Positions 26,178-34,804 of a stretch of DNA of 64,000 nt are shown one piece after another (the first letter of the stretch is position 1; each line of letters opens with the position of its first letter). The stretch comes from Chloroflexota bacterium (lineage in GTDB: Bacteria > Chloroflexota > Anaerolineae > JAAYZQ01): positions 179,714 through 243,713 of the forward strand of contig JAGVRI010000005.1 in assembly GCA_018606645.1 (NCBI GenBank), read 5' to 3'. The translations under genes and the position numbers were made by a program. The notes beneath the pieces were generated by a model. It was not told the origin of the DNA, searched no databases, and saw only the letters and a program-made list of their open reading frames with translations.

Positions 26178-27026
26178 ATGGAGATCAAAAAGGTAGGAGT
26201 GGTCGGCTGTGGGCTGATGGGCTCGGGCATTGTCGAGGTCTGCGCCCGGGCCGGCTACGATGTCGTGGTGCGGGAGGTGGATGAGTCGCTGTTGGCCAAG
26301 GGCCTCGAGCGGGTGCGTGCTTCGTTGCTCAAAGCGGTGGCTCGAGGCAAGGCGACCCAGGAGCAGGCCGATCAGGCCTTATCGCACATTCGTGGGACCC
26401 TGGACCTGGCAGACCTGGCCGATTGCGATCTGGTGATCGAGGCCGCTGTCGAAAATATGGCGGTGAAAAAAGAGATCTTTGCTGCCCTGGATGGTCTGCT
26501 TGCTCCGCATGCGATCCTGGCCAGCAACACCTCTTCGTTGTGCATCACCGAGATGGCGAGCGTCACCAAACGCGGGGACAAGGTGTTGGGCATTCATTTC
26601 TTCAACCCGGTGCCGGTGATGCCGCTGATCGAATTCGTGCGGACCATTTTGACCAGCGATGAAACGATGCGCATCGCCCGCCAGTTTGGGGCTTCGCTGG
26701 GCAAGACGATGGTTGTCGCCAAAGATACCCCTGGTTTTATCGTCAATCGCTTGCTCATCCCCTACCTGCTGGATGCGGTGCGTCTTTATGAGGAGGGCCT
26801 GGCCACCCGCGAGGATATTGACACCGCCATCCAGCTCGGTCTGAACCATCCCATGGGCCCCCTCACCCTGCTCGATTTTGTCGGCCTCGATACCACCCTG
26901 TATATTGCGGATGCGATGTTCGAGGAGTACAAAGATCCCCGGTTCGCGGCGCCCCCTCTTTTGCGCCGCATGGTCCTGGCCGGTCGTCTGGGCCGAAAGA
27001 GCGGCAAAGGGTTTTACGAATATTAA
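26178..27026 (+). CDS. 3-hydroxybutyryl-CoA dehydrogenase
   Basis: A 282-residue NAD(P)-dependent 3-hydroxyacyl-CoA dehydrogenase of the short, stand-alone Hbd type. The Rossmann nucleotide-binding motif VGCGLMGSGI is at residues 8-17, with VIEAAVENMAVK near 92. The catalytic His is in GIHFFNPVPVM near 137, and the conserved Asn is in GLNHPMGPLTLLDFVGLDT near 222. It interconverts 3-hydroxybutyryl-CoA and acetoacetyl-CoA in butyrate/PHB metabolism or beta-oxidation. It ends with the family tail RKSGKGFYEY. ATG 26178 has AAGGAG 7 nt upstream. Confidence 0.95.
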   Translation: MEIKKVGVVGCGLMGSGIVEVCARAGYDVVVREVDESLLAKGLERVRASLLKAVARGKATQEQADQALSHIRGTLDLADLADCDLVIEAAVENMAVKKEIFAALDGLLAPHAILASNTSSLCITEMASVTKRGDKVLGIHFFNPVPVMPLIEFVRTILTSDETMRIARQFGASLGKTMVVAKDTPGFIVNRLLIPYLLDAVRLYEEGLATREDIDTAIQLGLNHPMGPLTLLDFVGLDTTLYIADAMFEEYKDPRFAAPPLLRRMVLAGRLGRKSGKGFYEY

Positions 27027-27062
27027 CCGTGGCGCTTGCCGCAGGTGGAACAGGCTCAATCG

Positions 27063-27887
27063 ATGATGGATCCCATTCTCGATTTTGCCCTGGACACGGC
27101 TCACCGGGCGGGCCGTCTGCTGCGTGAGTTGTTTTCGCAACCCCATACGGTCCGCTCCAAGAGCTCGGCCATCGATCTGGTGACGGAAGCGGACCTGGCC
27201 TCGGATCGGTTGATTACGGAGGCCATCCGGCAGCGGTTCCCCGATCATACCATCGTCTCGGAAGAGGGGCTGCCGGACCGATCCGCCCTGGATCAGGCCG
27301 ATGGAGGTCTGTGGCTGGTCGATCCGCTGGATGGGACGACCAATTATGCCCACGGCTATCCGGTGTGGGGGGTATCGTTGGCCTTTGTCCAGGAGCGACA
27401 GGTGATGGTAGGGGTGGCATACGATCCTCTCCGTGAGGAGACCTTCTGGGCGGTGCGGGGAGGCGGGGCCTGGTGCGATGGGGAACGGCTCCATGTGTCG
27501 GGCGTGAGTTCGCTGCACCAGGCGCTGGTAGCGACCGGATTCCCTTACCAACGATCGGTGTTGGCCGACAATAACCTCCGGGAGTTCGATGTCGTCGTGA
27601 CCCGCGTGCAGGGAGAGCGTCTGTCCGGTGCAGCCGTCCTCGATCTGGCCCATCTGGCCGCGGGACGCCTGGATGCGTACTGGGAGAAGCATCTGCAGCC
27701 GTGGGACTGGGCAGCCGGCTGGCTTCTGGTTCAGGAGGCCGGCGGATTGGTGACCGACCTGCAGGGTGAGCCCTGGTCCATGGGGAAACAGCATCTGGTG
27801 GCAAGCAATGGCCTGGTCCATCAGGAGTTGCTGGCTCTGTTGCATGCAGCCCAAAGGGAGGGTAGCGCAGCCGATTCCAGAGCCTAG
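27063..27887 (+). CDS. Inositol monophosphatase family protein
   Basis: A 274-residue Mg2+-dependent phosphatase of the IMPase/FBPase superfamily. It shows the first metal site in EADLASDRLI, EEGLPD near 68, the core motif WLVDPLDGTTNYAHGYP near 85-101, and the second metal Asp in WDWAAGWLLVQEAGG near 217. Likely substrates are inositol-1-phosphate, fructose-1,6-bisphosphate, NADP or PAP, which the sequence does not settle. ATG 27063 is preferred; a TTG at 27036 gives nine extra residues but lacks an SD. The gene follows hbd by 36 bp and overlaps the convergent Nudix gene by 4 bp. Confidence 0.92.
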   Translation: MMDPILDFALDTAHRAGRLLRELFSQPHTVRSKSSAIDLVTEADLASDRLITEAIRQRFPDHTIVSEEGLPDRSALDQADGGLWLVDPLDGTTNYAHGYPVWGVSLAFVQERQVMVGVAYDPLREETFWAVRGGGAWCDGERLHVSGVSSLHQALVATGFPYQRSVLADNNLREFDVVVTRVQGERLSGAAVLDLAHLAAGRLDAYWEKHLQPWDWAAGWLLVQEAGGLVTDLQGEPWSMGKQHLVASNGLVHQELLALLHAAQREGSAADSRA

Positions 27888-28474
27888 CCCGGTCCGGTTC
27901 GCGGGGGGATCAGATCGAGCAGGTTTTTGAGGATGCGAGCCGTGGCGCCCCAGATGGTGTAGGGGCCATATTGCCAGATGAGCACTTCGTGGATCGTGCC
28001 CTCGCGCTCCAGGTGCTCGACGCGCAGGTGGGCAGGTTCGAGCAGGAAGGTCAGGGGCACCTCCACCACTGCCTCGACCTCGTGAGAGTTCAGGCGGTAG
28101 GGAAATGGGTGGGGGATCGCGCCCACGTAGGGGGTGACGGCGAAGCGGGAGATTGTCTGAAAGTCATCCAGAGCTCCCAGTATCTCAACCTCTTCTGGAG
28201 GGATGCCGATCTCTTCGTAGGTCTCGCGCAGCGCGGTGGCCTGCAAATCAATGTCCTCCGGGTCCCAGGCGCCGCCTGGAAACGAAATCTGACCTTTGTG
28301 ATGCTCCACATTTTCAGACCGTTGCGTGACCAGCACGTGCCATTCCTGATCCTTGACCAGCAAGGGGATCAACACGGCGGCAGGGGTGAGGGTTGGATCG
28401 TGGAGTTGGCGGCGGACGCGTTGGGCGAGGAGAGTTTGTAGCTGTGCTTTGAATGGCTGCGGGTTCAGAGTCAT
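27884..28474 (-). CDS. Nudix hydrolase, CoA pyrophosphatase type (NudL-like)
   Basis: A 196-residue Nudix hydrolase. The Nudix box GGAWDPEDIDLQATALRETYEEIG begins near residue 67, preceded by HHKGQISFPGG. That LxxHxGxxSFPGG extension marks CoA pyrophosphatases, which split CoA to 4'-phosphopantetheine and 3',5'-ADP. The catalytic RETYEE glutamates are intact. Its start codon overlaps the stop of the RsbU-like gene by 4 bp, so it is the last gene of that operon, which is an unusual functional mix. Confidence 0.9.
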   Translation of the reverse strand: MTLNPQPFKAQLQTLLAQRVRRQLHDPTLTPAAVLIPLLVKDQEWHVLVTQRSENVEHHKGQISFPGGAWDPEDIDLQATALRETYEEIGIPPEEVEILGALDDFQTISRFAVTPYVGAIPHPFPYRLNSHEVEAVVEVPLTFLLEPAHLRVEHLEREGTIHEVLIWQYGPYTIWGATARILKNLLDLIPPRTGPG

Positions 28475-31400
28475 GATTTCCGTTTGGCGACTACCACGGT
28501 AATGTCATCATACTGGGGGATGTTGCCGACAAAGTTGTTGACGAACTCATCGATGGTGTGAACCAATTCTTCAGCAGACTGACTCCGATGAGCGCTGATG
28601 ATTTCGGCCAGTCGCTGGCGACCCAACATCTCTCCGTCGGCATTAGATGCATCGGTGACCCCGTCGGTATACAGGACCAGGAGGTCCCCGACAGCGAGAT
28701 GAACTTGTTGTTCGGTGAACGCAATGCCAGGTAACACGGCCAGCGCCATGTCGTGGGTCCTCAATTCTTCCACGCGCCCATCCTCGGCGTGGACCCACAG
28801 CGGTGGCAGGTGGCCGGCGTTGACATAAGAAACGTCGCCGGAATGGGGTTGGAGAATGGCGTAAAAGACGGTGACAAAGAGTTCACTCCGGGCATCGGCG
28901 AGGATCAGGTCGTTGGCGCGGGCGATGGCCGCTGCCGGAGGCCGGCCGTCGATGGCCATGGTCCGGATCAGGGTCCGGCTCAGGGCCATAAAGAGGGCAG
29001 CAGGCACCCCCTTATCGGCGACGTCGGCGATGATCAGGCCCAGTCGTCCTCCGGATTCCGGTGGCGATCCAGAAGCCGGGGGAAGGGGGATAAAGTCATA
29101 AAAGTCGCCGCTGACCTGCCGCGCCGAGCACCAGAGGGCCGCCAGATCCCAGCCGGGGAAGGGCGGACAGGCTTCGGGCAAGAAGCTGGACTGAATGCGA
29201 CGGGCTACCTCCAGTTCTTGCTGCATCCGTTCTCGCTCGGCAGCCTCTTGCAGCAGGCGGGCACTCTCCACTGCCAGGGCGGCCTGACCGGCGATACCGT
29301 TCAGGATGTTCATGCGTCGTGTGGGGAGGGGCGACGTCGCTGCATCACAAGCGACGAGCATGGCTCCCACCACCTCGCCCCGACTGCGCAGGGGCAAGGC
29401 CAGCAGGGTCGGCGGGGTGGAAGCGTCCTCCGACTGGGGAGCGAACGGCTCCGGATACCAAGCTCGTATGCTGACCCAGGGCTGGCCGGCCAGCAAGTCC
29501 TGCATGGGAGACTGATCCGGGGTCCAGCGCAGCCGCCAGAAAGCTACTTGGTCGTCTCCTTTAAGCCCATACTGTTGAACGGGAAGGAAGGCTTTCGCTT
29601 CGGCATCCCACAGCAGGAACGCACACGCTTCGACCCCGACCAACATGGGAGTGATGCGCACGATGGCCGACAGGGCTTCGTCCAGCTCAGCGGCACGGCT
29701 GACCGCTTCGGCGACCTGGAGCAGTGCCAGGGAAAGATAAGCTTCTTCTCGTTGGGCCTGCACCAACCGTGCGTTCTGGATCACCGTGGCGGCCTGGTTG
29801 GTGATGCCGGTCAGCAGCGGGAGCATTCGCTTGCTGGAGGCATGTCCCTGCTCAATATCACAGACCATCATGATCCCCAGGAATTCACCCTGAGCGATCA
29901 GGGGCAAGAGGACGATTTCGAGGCAGTGCAGGGCCTCGATCAGTTTCTCGGGCAGGAGAGTCCGATCCCGGGCAACATGGAGGACCAGAGGGCGGCGGTC
30001 CAGGCGCACCAGCTCCAGGGCCGGTGTACTTGGCCTGGGAAGCTCCAGGCGCTCAAAGGCCTCGCGGCACTCCGGAGCCAGACCGTAACTCTGGGAGGGG
30101 ATGAATGTTTCACGTTCCGCATCCCAGAGCAACAGAGCGCAGCGTTGAACGCCAGCCAGCAGCGGCACCAGGCGGACGATGGAGGTCAGTACTTCGTCGA
30201 GGTCGGAGAGCCGGCTGGCCGACTCGGCCACCTGGAGCAACGCCGTCGAGAGCCAGGCTTGCTGTTGTTCCATCTCGTACAGTCGAGCGCGATGGATGGC
30301 CAGGGCAATCTGGCCGCCCAAGGTCTCGAGGATGAACAGGTCATCGGGACCGAAGGCGTTCAGTTGGTCACTCTGGACATCAAGTACGCCAACCAATTCC
30401 CCTTCCAAGAGCAAAGGCACGGCCAGTTCAGAGCGGGTCTCTTCCAGCGCTTCGACACAGCGATATCGGGTGTCATGTTCCACATCGTTGACCATGACAG
30501 GTTCGCCGTGAGCAGCCACCCACCCGATCAGTCCCTCACCCCATTTCACCTCCACAGTCACAGTCTGTCCGCCGGCGCTGGCACTGGCCTCAAACGTGAC
30601 GATCCGGCGCCCTCGATCCGCTGTGTAGACCGCGACATGGTAATAGCCAAAGCTCTCGCGAATGAGATGCACGATCCGGGGAAACAGCTCATCCAGCTCG
30701 AGGGTGGCCATGACCTGTCGGGTCACCTGGCCAATGATCTCGAGTTGTTGGGCTCGCTTGCGCTCCTGCGCGTACATCTGAGCTTTCTGCAGGGCCAGGG
30801 CTGCCTGATTGGCCATGGCCGACAGGATGCGCAGTTCACTTTCTCCGTAGGCATTGGGACGGAACGACTGGACAGACATGATACCGATGACCGTCTCGCC
30901 AGCGATGAGGGGGACGTAGAGGGCGGAGCGAGGTGGATCTTCTGGCAGGGCCCGGATCGGCTGGGCGGGCAACGAATCGATCTCGCGGTTAAAATCGCGC
31001 ACCAGCAGAGGGCGTTTCGAATCCCGCATCCAGTTGACCAGCCCAACCCCCGGCGTCATCTGAAAGGTCTGGGAAGGCATGGCTTCCCCTTTTCGCATCC
31101 AGAGTTTAAGCGTGTACTGGTCTCCCTCAAAAAGGCCCAGGTGGAAGATGGTAGCGTCAGTGAGTTGCTGGACAAAGTCGTACATTAGATGACATAATTC
31201 ATCCACATCGAGCTGGGCCTGGGCGATGGTCCGGCCAATCTGTTCGATGGTCGACAGCTCGGCGACACGGTGCATCAGCTCGTTCCGCGTTCGGGCCCAG
31301 CGCTGCGCCAGGATGGCGACGACGACCACGAACAGGGCGGTGGTGAGAAATGCCAGCCATCCCAACGCGGTGTATACCGTGGCCAACACCAGACTGAAGG

Positions 31401-32055
31401 GCAGGGGAAGCAATTCAATATAGAAGGCATGGGGGTACGCGTGGCGGACAAAGGTGCGCAACCGTTCCCATCCTCCCTCCAGGTAATCCAGGATACTCCA
31501 GCCGAGGTGGTCCAGCCCGAACCAGAGGAGGCTCACGGCGCAGATGGACAGGAACTGGTCTCCGGTCAGGACGTGGAGAGACACCTGTTCCGGTTGGCCC
31601 AGCGGTAGGGGGCCGGTCAATGCTTCAAACAGGGAGCCGCTCAGCAATGCCATCCCCGCTTTCAGGCCGGCATTAAAGATCGGCCATCCAATGAAGTTCC
31701 GGTAACTCCACCTCCGATGGCGGAGGGCGCTCAGTCCCAGATACACCAGGCCACTGGTCGCCGCCACCACTCCACCGTCCACCGGACCCAATGTGATGAC
31801 GGCGGAAAGGTCGATGACGCCAGCCAAGCTATGGACGATCGGGGTACCCAGATGGAAACTGGAACGTTGAGTTACCAAGGAAAGTGCGGCAAACACCAGG
31901 ATCGGCAACCACTCCAGCTTTTCGCCACCAGCCACGAAATAGCCTAGGGCTCCCAATCCCAGCAGGCCGACGGACAGGCCATACAAATCGGGCAGCAACA
32001 GCCGCCACCCAGACCGGCTCGGACCCCGAACCAGCCCGCCGTTATTCGCCGCCAT
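28471..32055 (-). CDS. Membrane-anchored GAF-domain SpoIIE/RsbU-type phosphatase
   Basis: A 1194-residue signalling protein. Residues about 20-255 form seven or eight membrane helices of an unnamed sensor domain. Four GAF domains follow (about 275-430, 450-600, 625-780 and 795-945), each recognisable by segments such as ALYVPLIAGETVIGIMSV, AVPLLLEGELVGVLDVQS and LALPLRSRGEVVGAMLVA. The C-terminus (975-1194) is a PP2C-type SpoIIE phosphatase with VSGDFYDFIPL, ADVADKGVPAALFMAL and YVNAGHLPPL. Such proteins dephosphorylate STAS-domain anti-sigma-factor antagonists. The RsbW-like and STAS genes immediately upstream complete a partner-switching module. It overlaps the RsbW-like gene by 14 bp. Confidence 0.93.
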   Translation of the reverse strand: MAANNGGLVRGPSRSGWRLLLPDLYGLSVGLLGLGALGYFVAGGEKLEWLPILVFAALSLVTQRSSFHLGTPIVHSLAGVIDLSAVITLGPVDGGVVAATSGLVYLGLSALRHRRWSYRNFIGWPIFNAGLKAGMALLSGSLFEALTGPLPLGQPEQVSLHVLTGDQFLSICAVSLLWFGLDHLGWSILDYLEGGWERLRTFVRHAYPHAFYIELLPLPFSLVLATVYTALGWLAFLTTALFVVVVAILAQRWARTRNELMHRVAELSTIEQIGRTIAQAQLDVDELCHLMYDFVQQLTDATIFHLGLFEGDQYTLKLWMRKGEAMPSQTFQMTPGVGLVNWMRDSKRPLLVRDFNREIDSLPAQPIRALPEDPPRSALYVPLIAGETVIGIMSVQSFRPNAYGESELRILSAMANQAALALQKAQMYAQERKRAQQLEIIGQVTRQVMATLELDELFPRIVHLIRESFGYYHVAVYTADRGRRIVTFEASASAGGQTVTVEVKWGEGLIGWVAAHGEPVMVNDVEHDTRYRCVEALEETRSELAVPLLLEGELVGVLDVQSDQLNAFGPDDLFILETLGGQIALAIHRARLYEMEQQQAWLSTALLQVAESASRLSDLDEVLTSIVRLVPLLAGVQRCALLLWDAERETFIPSQSYGLAPECREAFERLELPRPSTPALELVRLDRRPLVLHVARDRTLLPEKLIEALHCLEIVLLPLIAQGEFLGIMMVCDIEQGHASSKRMLPLLTGITNQAATVIQNARLVQAQREEAYLSLALLQVAEAVSRAAELDEALSAIVRITPMLVGVEACAFLLWDAEAKAFLPVQQYGLKGDDQVAFWRLRWTPDQSPMQDLLAGQPWVSIRAWYPEPFAPQSEDASTPPTLLALPLRSRGEVVGAMLVACDAATSPLPTRRMNILNGIAGQAALAVESARLLQEAAERERMQQELEVARRIQSSFLPEACPPFPGWDLAALWCSARQVSGDFYDFIPLPPASGSPPESGGRLGLIIADVADKGVPAALFMALSRTLIRTMAIDGRPPAAAIARANDLILADARSELFVTVFYAILQPHSGDVSYVNAGHLPPLWVHAEDGRVEELRTHDMALAVLPGIAFTEQQVHLAVGDLLVLYTDGVTDASNADGEMLGRQRLAEIISAHRSQSAEELVHTIDEFVNNFVGNIPQYDDITVVVAKRKS

Positions 32056-32473
32056 GGGGCAACCTTTTCAGCATGACCAGGATATTGCCGTGGCCAGGAT
32101 AATAGGATTGATAGACCTGATCCATAGCTTCTTTGATCAGAAACAACCCCAATCCACCCAGAGTTCGCTCTTCCAGCGTGGCATGGACGCAGGGCTCAGG
32201 CACCTGTCCGAGATCAAAGCCACGGCCCCAATCCCGAACCTGGATACAGAAGGTTTGCTCATTGTAGCTGCAACAAATCTCCATGTCACCCGGTTCCATC
32301 CCCTGATAGGCATGGTGCACCACGTTAGCGCACGCCTCATCGACCGCCAGCTGGACCTGATAGAGGTCCTTCCCCGTCAGTCCGGCTTTCTGGGCGGCTT
32401 GAGTCACCAGTTCGGTCGCCCTGGGGATGTTCTCCAACACGGCCTTGAATCGACACGATACAACTTGCTTCAT
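32042..32473 (-). CDS. Anti-sigma-factor kinase-like ATPase (RsbW/HATPase_c_2)
   Basis: A 143-residue GHKL ATPase of the serine-kinase RsbW/SpoIIAB type. The N box is AVDEACANVVHHAYQGM near 43-60, the G1 box RDWGRGFD near 80 and the G2 box GGLGLFLIKEAMDQV near 107. Such proteins bind a sigma factor or phosphorylate a STAS antagonist on serine. The STAS gene lies 67 bp upstream and the RsbU-like phosphatase gene overlaps downstream. No sigma factor gene is in the window, so the output may be a sigma factor encoded elsewhere or a non-sigma target. A terminator-like hairpin precedes the gene. Confidence 0.92.
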   Translation of the reverse strand: MKQVVSCRFKAVLENIPRATELVTQAAQKAGLTGKDLYQVQLAVDEACANVVHHAYQGMEPGDMEICCSYNEQTFCIQVRDWGRGFDLGQVPEPCVHATLEERTLGGLGLFLIKEAMDQVYQSYYPGHGNILVMLKRLPHGGE

Positions 32474-32481
32474 CGCATAGG

Positions 32482-32517
32482 AAAAAAGACCGCCCTGGCT
32501 TTAGATGTGGCGGTCTT
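32482..32517 (-). terminator. Intrinsic terminator/attenuator between STAS and RsbW-like genes
   Basis: Minus strand stem AAGACCGCC/GGCGGTCTT (9 bp, 32486-32517), 14-nt loop, followed by a T6 run. It would end or weaken transcription from the STAS promoter before the kinase and phosphatase genes. Confidence 0.75.
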
Positions 32518-32540
32518 GAGGAATGGTGCCAGGCGAGGCG

Positions 32541-32885
32541 TCAGAAGCTGCCCACCGCCTCGATATCTCGTTCATAGAACTTGAAGAGGCGATCAAAGCC
32601 CACCAGGCTGAAGCTTTCCATAAGTTGTGGCGTGATTTCGGAAATGACCACCTCACCGGGCGGGATCGCCTTGCGGACCTTCATGTGGGCCGATAGCAGC
32701 GCCTTGAGACCGGCGCTGCTCATGAAGGTGCACTCCCGCAGGTTGACTACGATCTGCTTCTGACCAGCCTGGATCAGATCTGTTAGAACCTTTTCCAATT
32801 CGGGCGCAGTTGCGCTGTCCACCCGTCCGGAAACGGTCACCAGTTCACAGCGTCTCATGCTCTCGGTCTTGATCTCCACGGTCAT
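32541..32885 (-). CDS. STAS-domain anti-sigma-factor antagonist
   Basis: A 114-residue single STAS domain of the SpoIIAA/RsbV type. It contains ELVTVSGRVDSATAPELEKVL, QIVVNLRECTFMSSAGLKALL and the C-terminal helix MESFSLVGFDRLFKFY. The phosphorylatable Ser is in MSSAGL near residue 59. It is the target of the RsbW-like kinase and is dephosphorylated by the RsbU-like phosphatase downstream. ATG 32885 has AGGAG upstream; a longer reading from 33005 would begin inside the promoter. It has its own promoter and is separated from the kinase gene by a terminator-like hairpin. Confidence 0.92.
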   Translation of the reverse strand: MTVEIKTESMRRCELVTVSGRVDSATAPELEKVLTDLIQAGQKQIVVNLRECTFMSSAGLKALLSAHMKVRKAIPPGEVVISEITPQLMESFSLVGFDRLFKFYERDIEAVGSF

Positions 32886-32976
32886 CTCTCCTGTTTGATT
32901 TCGGCTCGACTTCCCCCCACCTTGTCTCGGACGCGAGCGCAACCTACCTGGGTGCAGAACGTGCGCCTTGGCCCTG

Positions 32977-33005
32977 ATTCTAGCATCAAACGATGAAACG
33001 CGCAA
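32977..33005 (-). promoter_or_regulatory. Promoter of the STAS gene
   Basis: Minus strand TTGCGC (33000-33005), 17-bp spacer, TAGAAT (32977-32982). The leader to 32885 is about 85 nt. Confidence 0.65.
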
Positions 33006-33040
33006 ACGATGGAAGGCGAACGCCTTTTGAGGAAGGGTGT

Positions 33041-34531
33041 CTATCGGTTGATCCCCGTGGCCTGGACCGGAGCGGTGGCCGGGGCGACGGGGTCTTGGAT
33101 GGCGAGCCGCAGGGCAGCCATGGTCAGGCCGAGATAGAGCCAGAAGATGGCGACCGAGTGGGGGAAGTTCAGATTAAAGAAATAGTGGTCCAGGAGGCCG
33201 CCGACCAGGATGCCGGCAATAGATCCCAGCAGTCCGAGAAGGATCGCCTCTAGGTCTTGGTGCTGGCGCACCCGGGGCCAGGCCGTCCAGACCTGGCTGA
33301 AAAAGAGGGCCAGGATCGTCAGGAACACGGTGAGGCCGATGAGGCCCATCTCTTCGGCGATAAGGAGGTAGACGTTCGATACGCCCAGGTAGAGGCTGCT
33401 CTCCGGGGTGCCGGCGAACCCGACCCCGATCCAGGGGTGGCGTTGGATCAAAAGGATCGCATCTTTATATTCCCCCAGGCGCATCAGGGTCGCCAGGTCC
33501 TGGAGGCGGATGCCCTCGACAAAGTGCTGTACATAGTCCTGGGTCTGGGGAAGGAGGAGGATGAGGACCGCTGCGATAGCCATCACTGGGATTAGCTTCC
33601 GGTAGCGAACCAGAGCCAGGAGCCCCAGCCCCACCGCCAGGCCCAGCATGGAACCCCGGGAATAGGTGAGATAGAGGCAAGTTACCTCGGTGAGGGCCAT
33701 TGCGACCACCAGCGGCCGGGGCAGGAGTGGCCGGTGAGCAAAGAGTTGGGCGGCGGTCAGGGTGGTGATCAGGATCAGCAGGCCGCCCAGGACGTTGGGA
33801 TCGGTAGAGGTGGAAATGGCGCGCTGGGGCAGGTCAGGATTATCTTCGATGAACCGGAGCACTCCGGACCCGGTGGGATACCCCACCCGGCCCAAGGCCG
33901 ACAGCAGACGGATGCTCCACGCCTGGGGCAAAAAGTAGAGAATCACGCCAATGGCTGCTGCCCCGAACCCGGCCCACAGGAGGACGGTGATCAGCCGCCG
34001 CAATTGCATCCGGTTGCGCACACAATTGACCACGGCGAAAAAGAGCGAGATGCTCAACAGGATTTCGACAAAGTGGCGCAGAAGATAGGGAGTGAGGGTA
34101 GCGTGAGCCAGACCGGCCACAAAGGAGGCGCAGGCCAGCAGCAAGAAGATGACGATGGGCAAGCCGAGAGCGGTGGCGACCAGGTGCCTGGCCTGACCGG
34201 TAGCGATCCGCAGCAGCCAGACCAGATAGATGGCGACCAGCGCCACATCGAGAAAAGTAGGCGTGAACCCGATCTGGAAGGGAAAGGTACCAAAGGGCAG
34301 CAGACAGATCAGACCGATGAGTGCGACAAACCCCCATTGGACATCCCGCAGCATGAGCAATCCGGCGATCAGAGCAAGTGCGGCGGCCAGAGCGTAGAGT
34401 GGAGACAGGATGGCGACATATGCCCCGACCACCAGACCGGTCGCCAGGCACAGAGCGATGGTCGCCACCCGAGCGAGTCGGGGGTCGCTTTCCACCCAGA
34501 TGCGTTGCAAGTTAGCGAACCCTCTCTCCAT
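33041..34531 (-). CDS. O-antigen ligase family membrane protein (Wzy/WaaL-like)
   Basis: A 496-residue integral membrane protein with about twelve helices and one large extracytoplasmic loop between residues about 325 and 395. That loop contains LGEYKDAILLIQRHPWIGVGFAG, the H-P-(W/L)-x-G-x-G motif of the Wzy_C/O-antigen ligase domain, followed by VSNVYLLIAEEMGLIG. The family polymerises or ligates surface glycans from lipid-linked precursors. No other polysaccharide genes adjoin it, so its substrate is unknown. The gene lies 68 bp downstream of tRNA-Sec on the same strand without a clear promoter between, so it may be read from the tRNA-Sec promoter. Confidence 0.88.
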   Translation of the reverse strand: MERGFANLQRIWVESDPRLARVATIALCLATGLVVGAYVAILSPLYALAAALALIAGLLMLRDVQWGFVALIGLICLLPFGTFPFQIGFTPTFLDVALVAIYLVWLLRIATGQARHLVATALGLPIVIFLLLACASFVAGLAHATLTPYLLRHFVEILLSISLFFAVVNCVRNRMQLRRLITVLLWAGFGAAAIGVILYFLPQAWSIRLLSALGRVGYPTGSGVLRFIEDNPDLPQRAISTSTDPNVLGGLLILITTLTAAQLFAHRPLLPRPLVVAMALTEVTCLYLTYSRGSMLGLAVGLGLLALVRYRKLIPVMAIAAVLILLLPQTQDYVQHFVEGIRLQDLATLMRLGEYKDAILLIQRHPWIGVGFAGTPESSLYLGVSNVYLLIAEEMGLIGLTVFLTILALFFSQVWTAWPRVRQHQDLEAILLGLLGSIAGILVGGLLDHYFFNLNFPHSVAIFWLYLGLTMAALRLAIQDPVAPATAPVQATGINR

Positions 34532-34599
34532 GACAGTCGCGCCTGAACTCGTTCACCTGGCCGATGGAGTTCGATAACCGGACCAAGGGCGGGAACCAG

Positions 34600-34696
34600 C
34601 GGGAGTGGATGGGAGTCGAACCCACCGAGGCTGCTTCAGCAGCACCCCCCAGACGGTTTTGAAGACCGCGGAGCCCACCGGGACTCAACCACCCCC
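34600..34696 (-). tRNA. selC: tRNA-Sec (anticodon UCA)
   Basis: A 97-nt tRNA on the minus strand. The acceptor stem has 8 bp (GGGGGTGG/CCACTCCC) and the T stem 5 bp with loop TTCGACT, the bacterial 8+5 arrangement. The D stem has 6 bp (GAGTCC/GGGCTC) with a 4-nt loop. The anticodon loop CTTCAAA contains TCA. A long variable arm includes GCTGC/GCAGC. The discriminator is G and CCA is not encoded. These are diagnostic for selenocysteine tRNA. The host should therefore decode some UGA codons as Sec, and one candidate is the peroxiredoxin-like gene at 48557. Confidence 0.95.
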
Positions 34697-34707
34697 AGGA
34701 CCTTTAT

Positions 34708-34736
34708 AGCATACCCGCTTTGGGCCAATCCGTCAA
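34708..34736 (-). promoter_or_regulatory. Promoter of tRNA-Sec
   Basis: Minus strand TTGACG (34731-34736), 17-bp spacer, TATGCT (34708-34713), about 12 bp before the tRNA 5' end. Confidence 0.65.
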
Positions 34737-34804
34737 ATGCGGTCGGGAGCAAATCGGGAACGAGGGCATTGTCATCGGCTTGCAGGCAGAGCGGGGCAGC
34801 AGGC

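Noticed and set aside
28753..31188. 811-codon open frame antisense to the RsbU-like gene
   Set aside because: Shadow of a strong GAF/SpoIIE coding sequence; composition is not protein-like.
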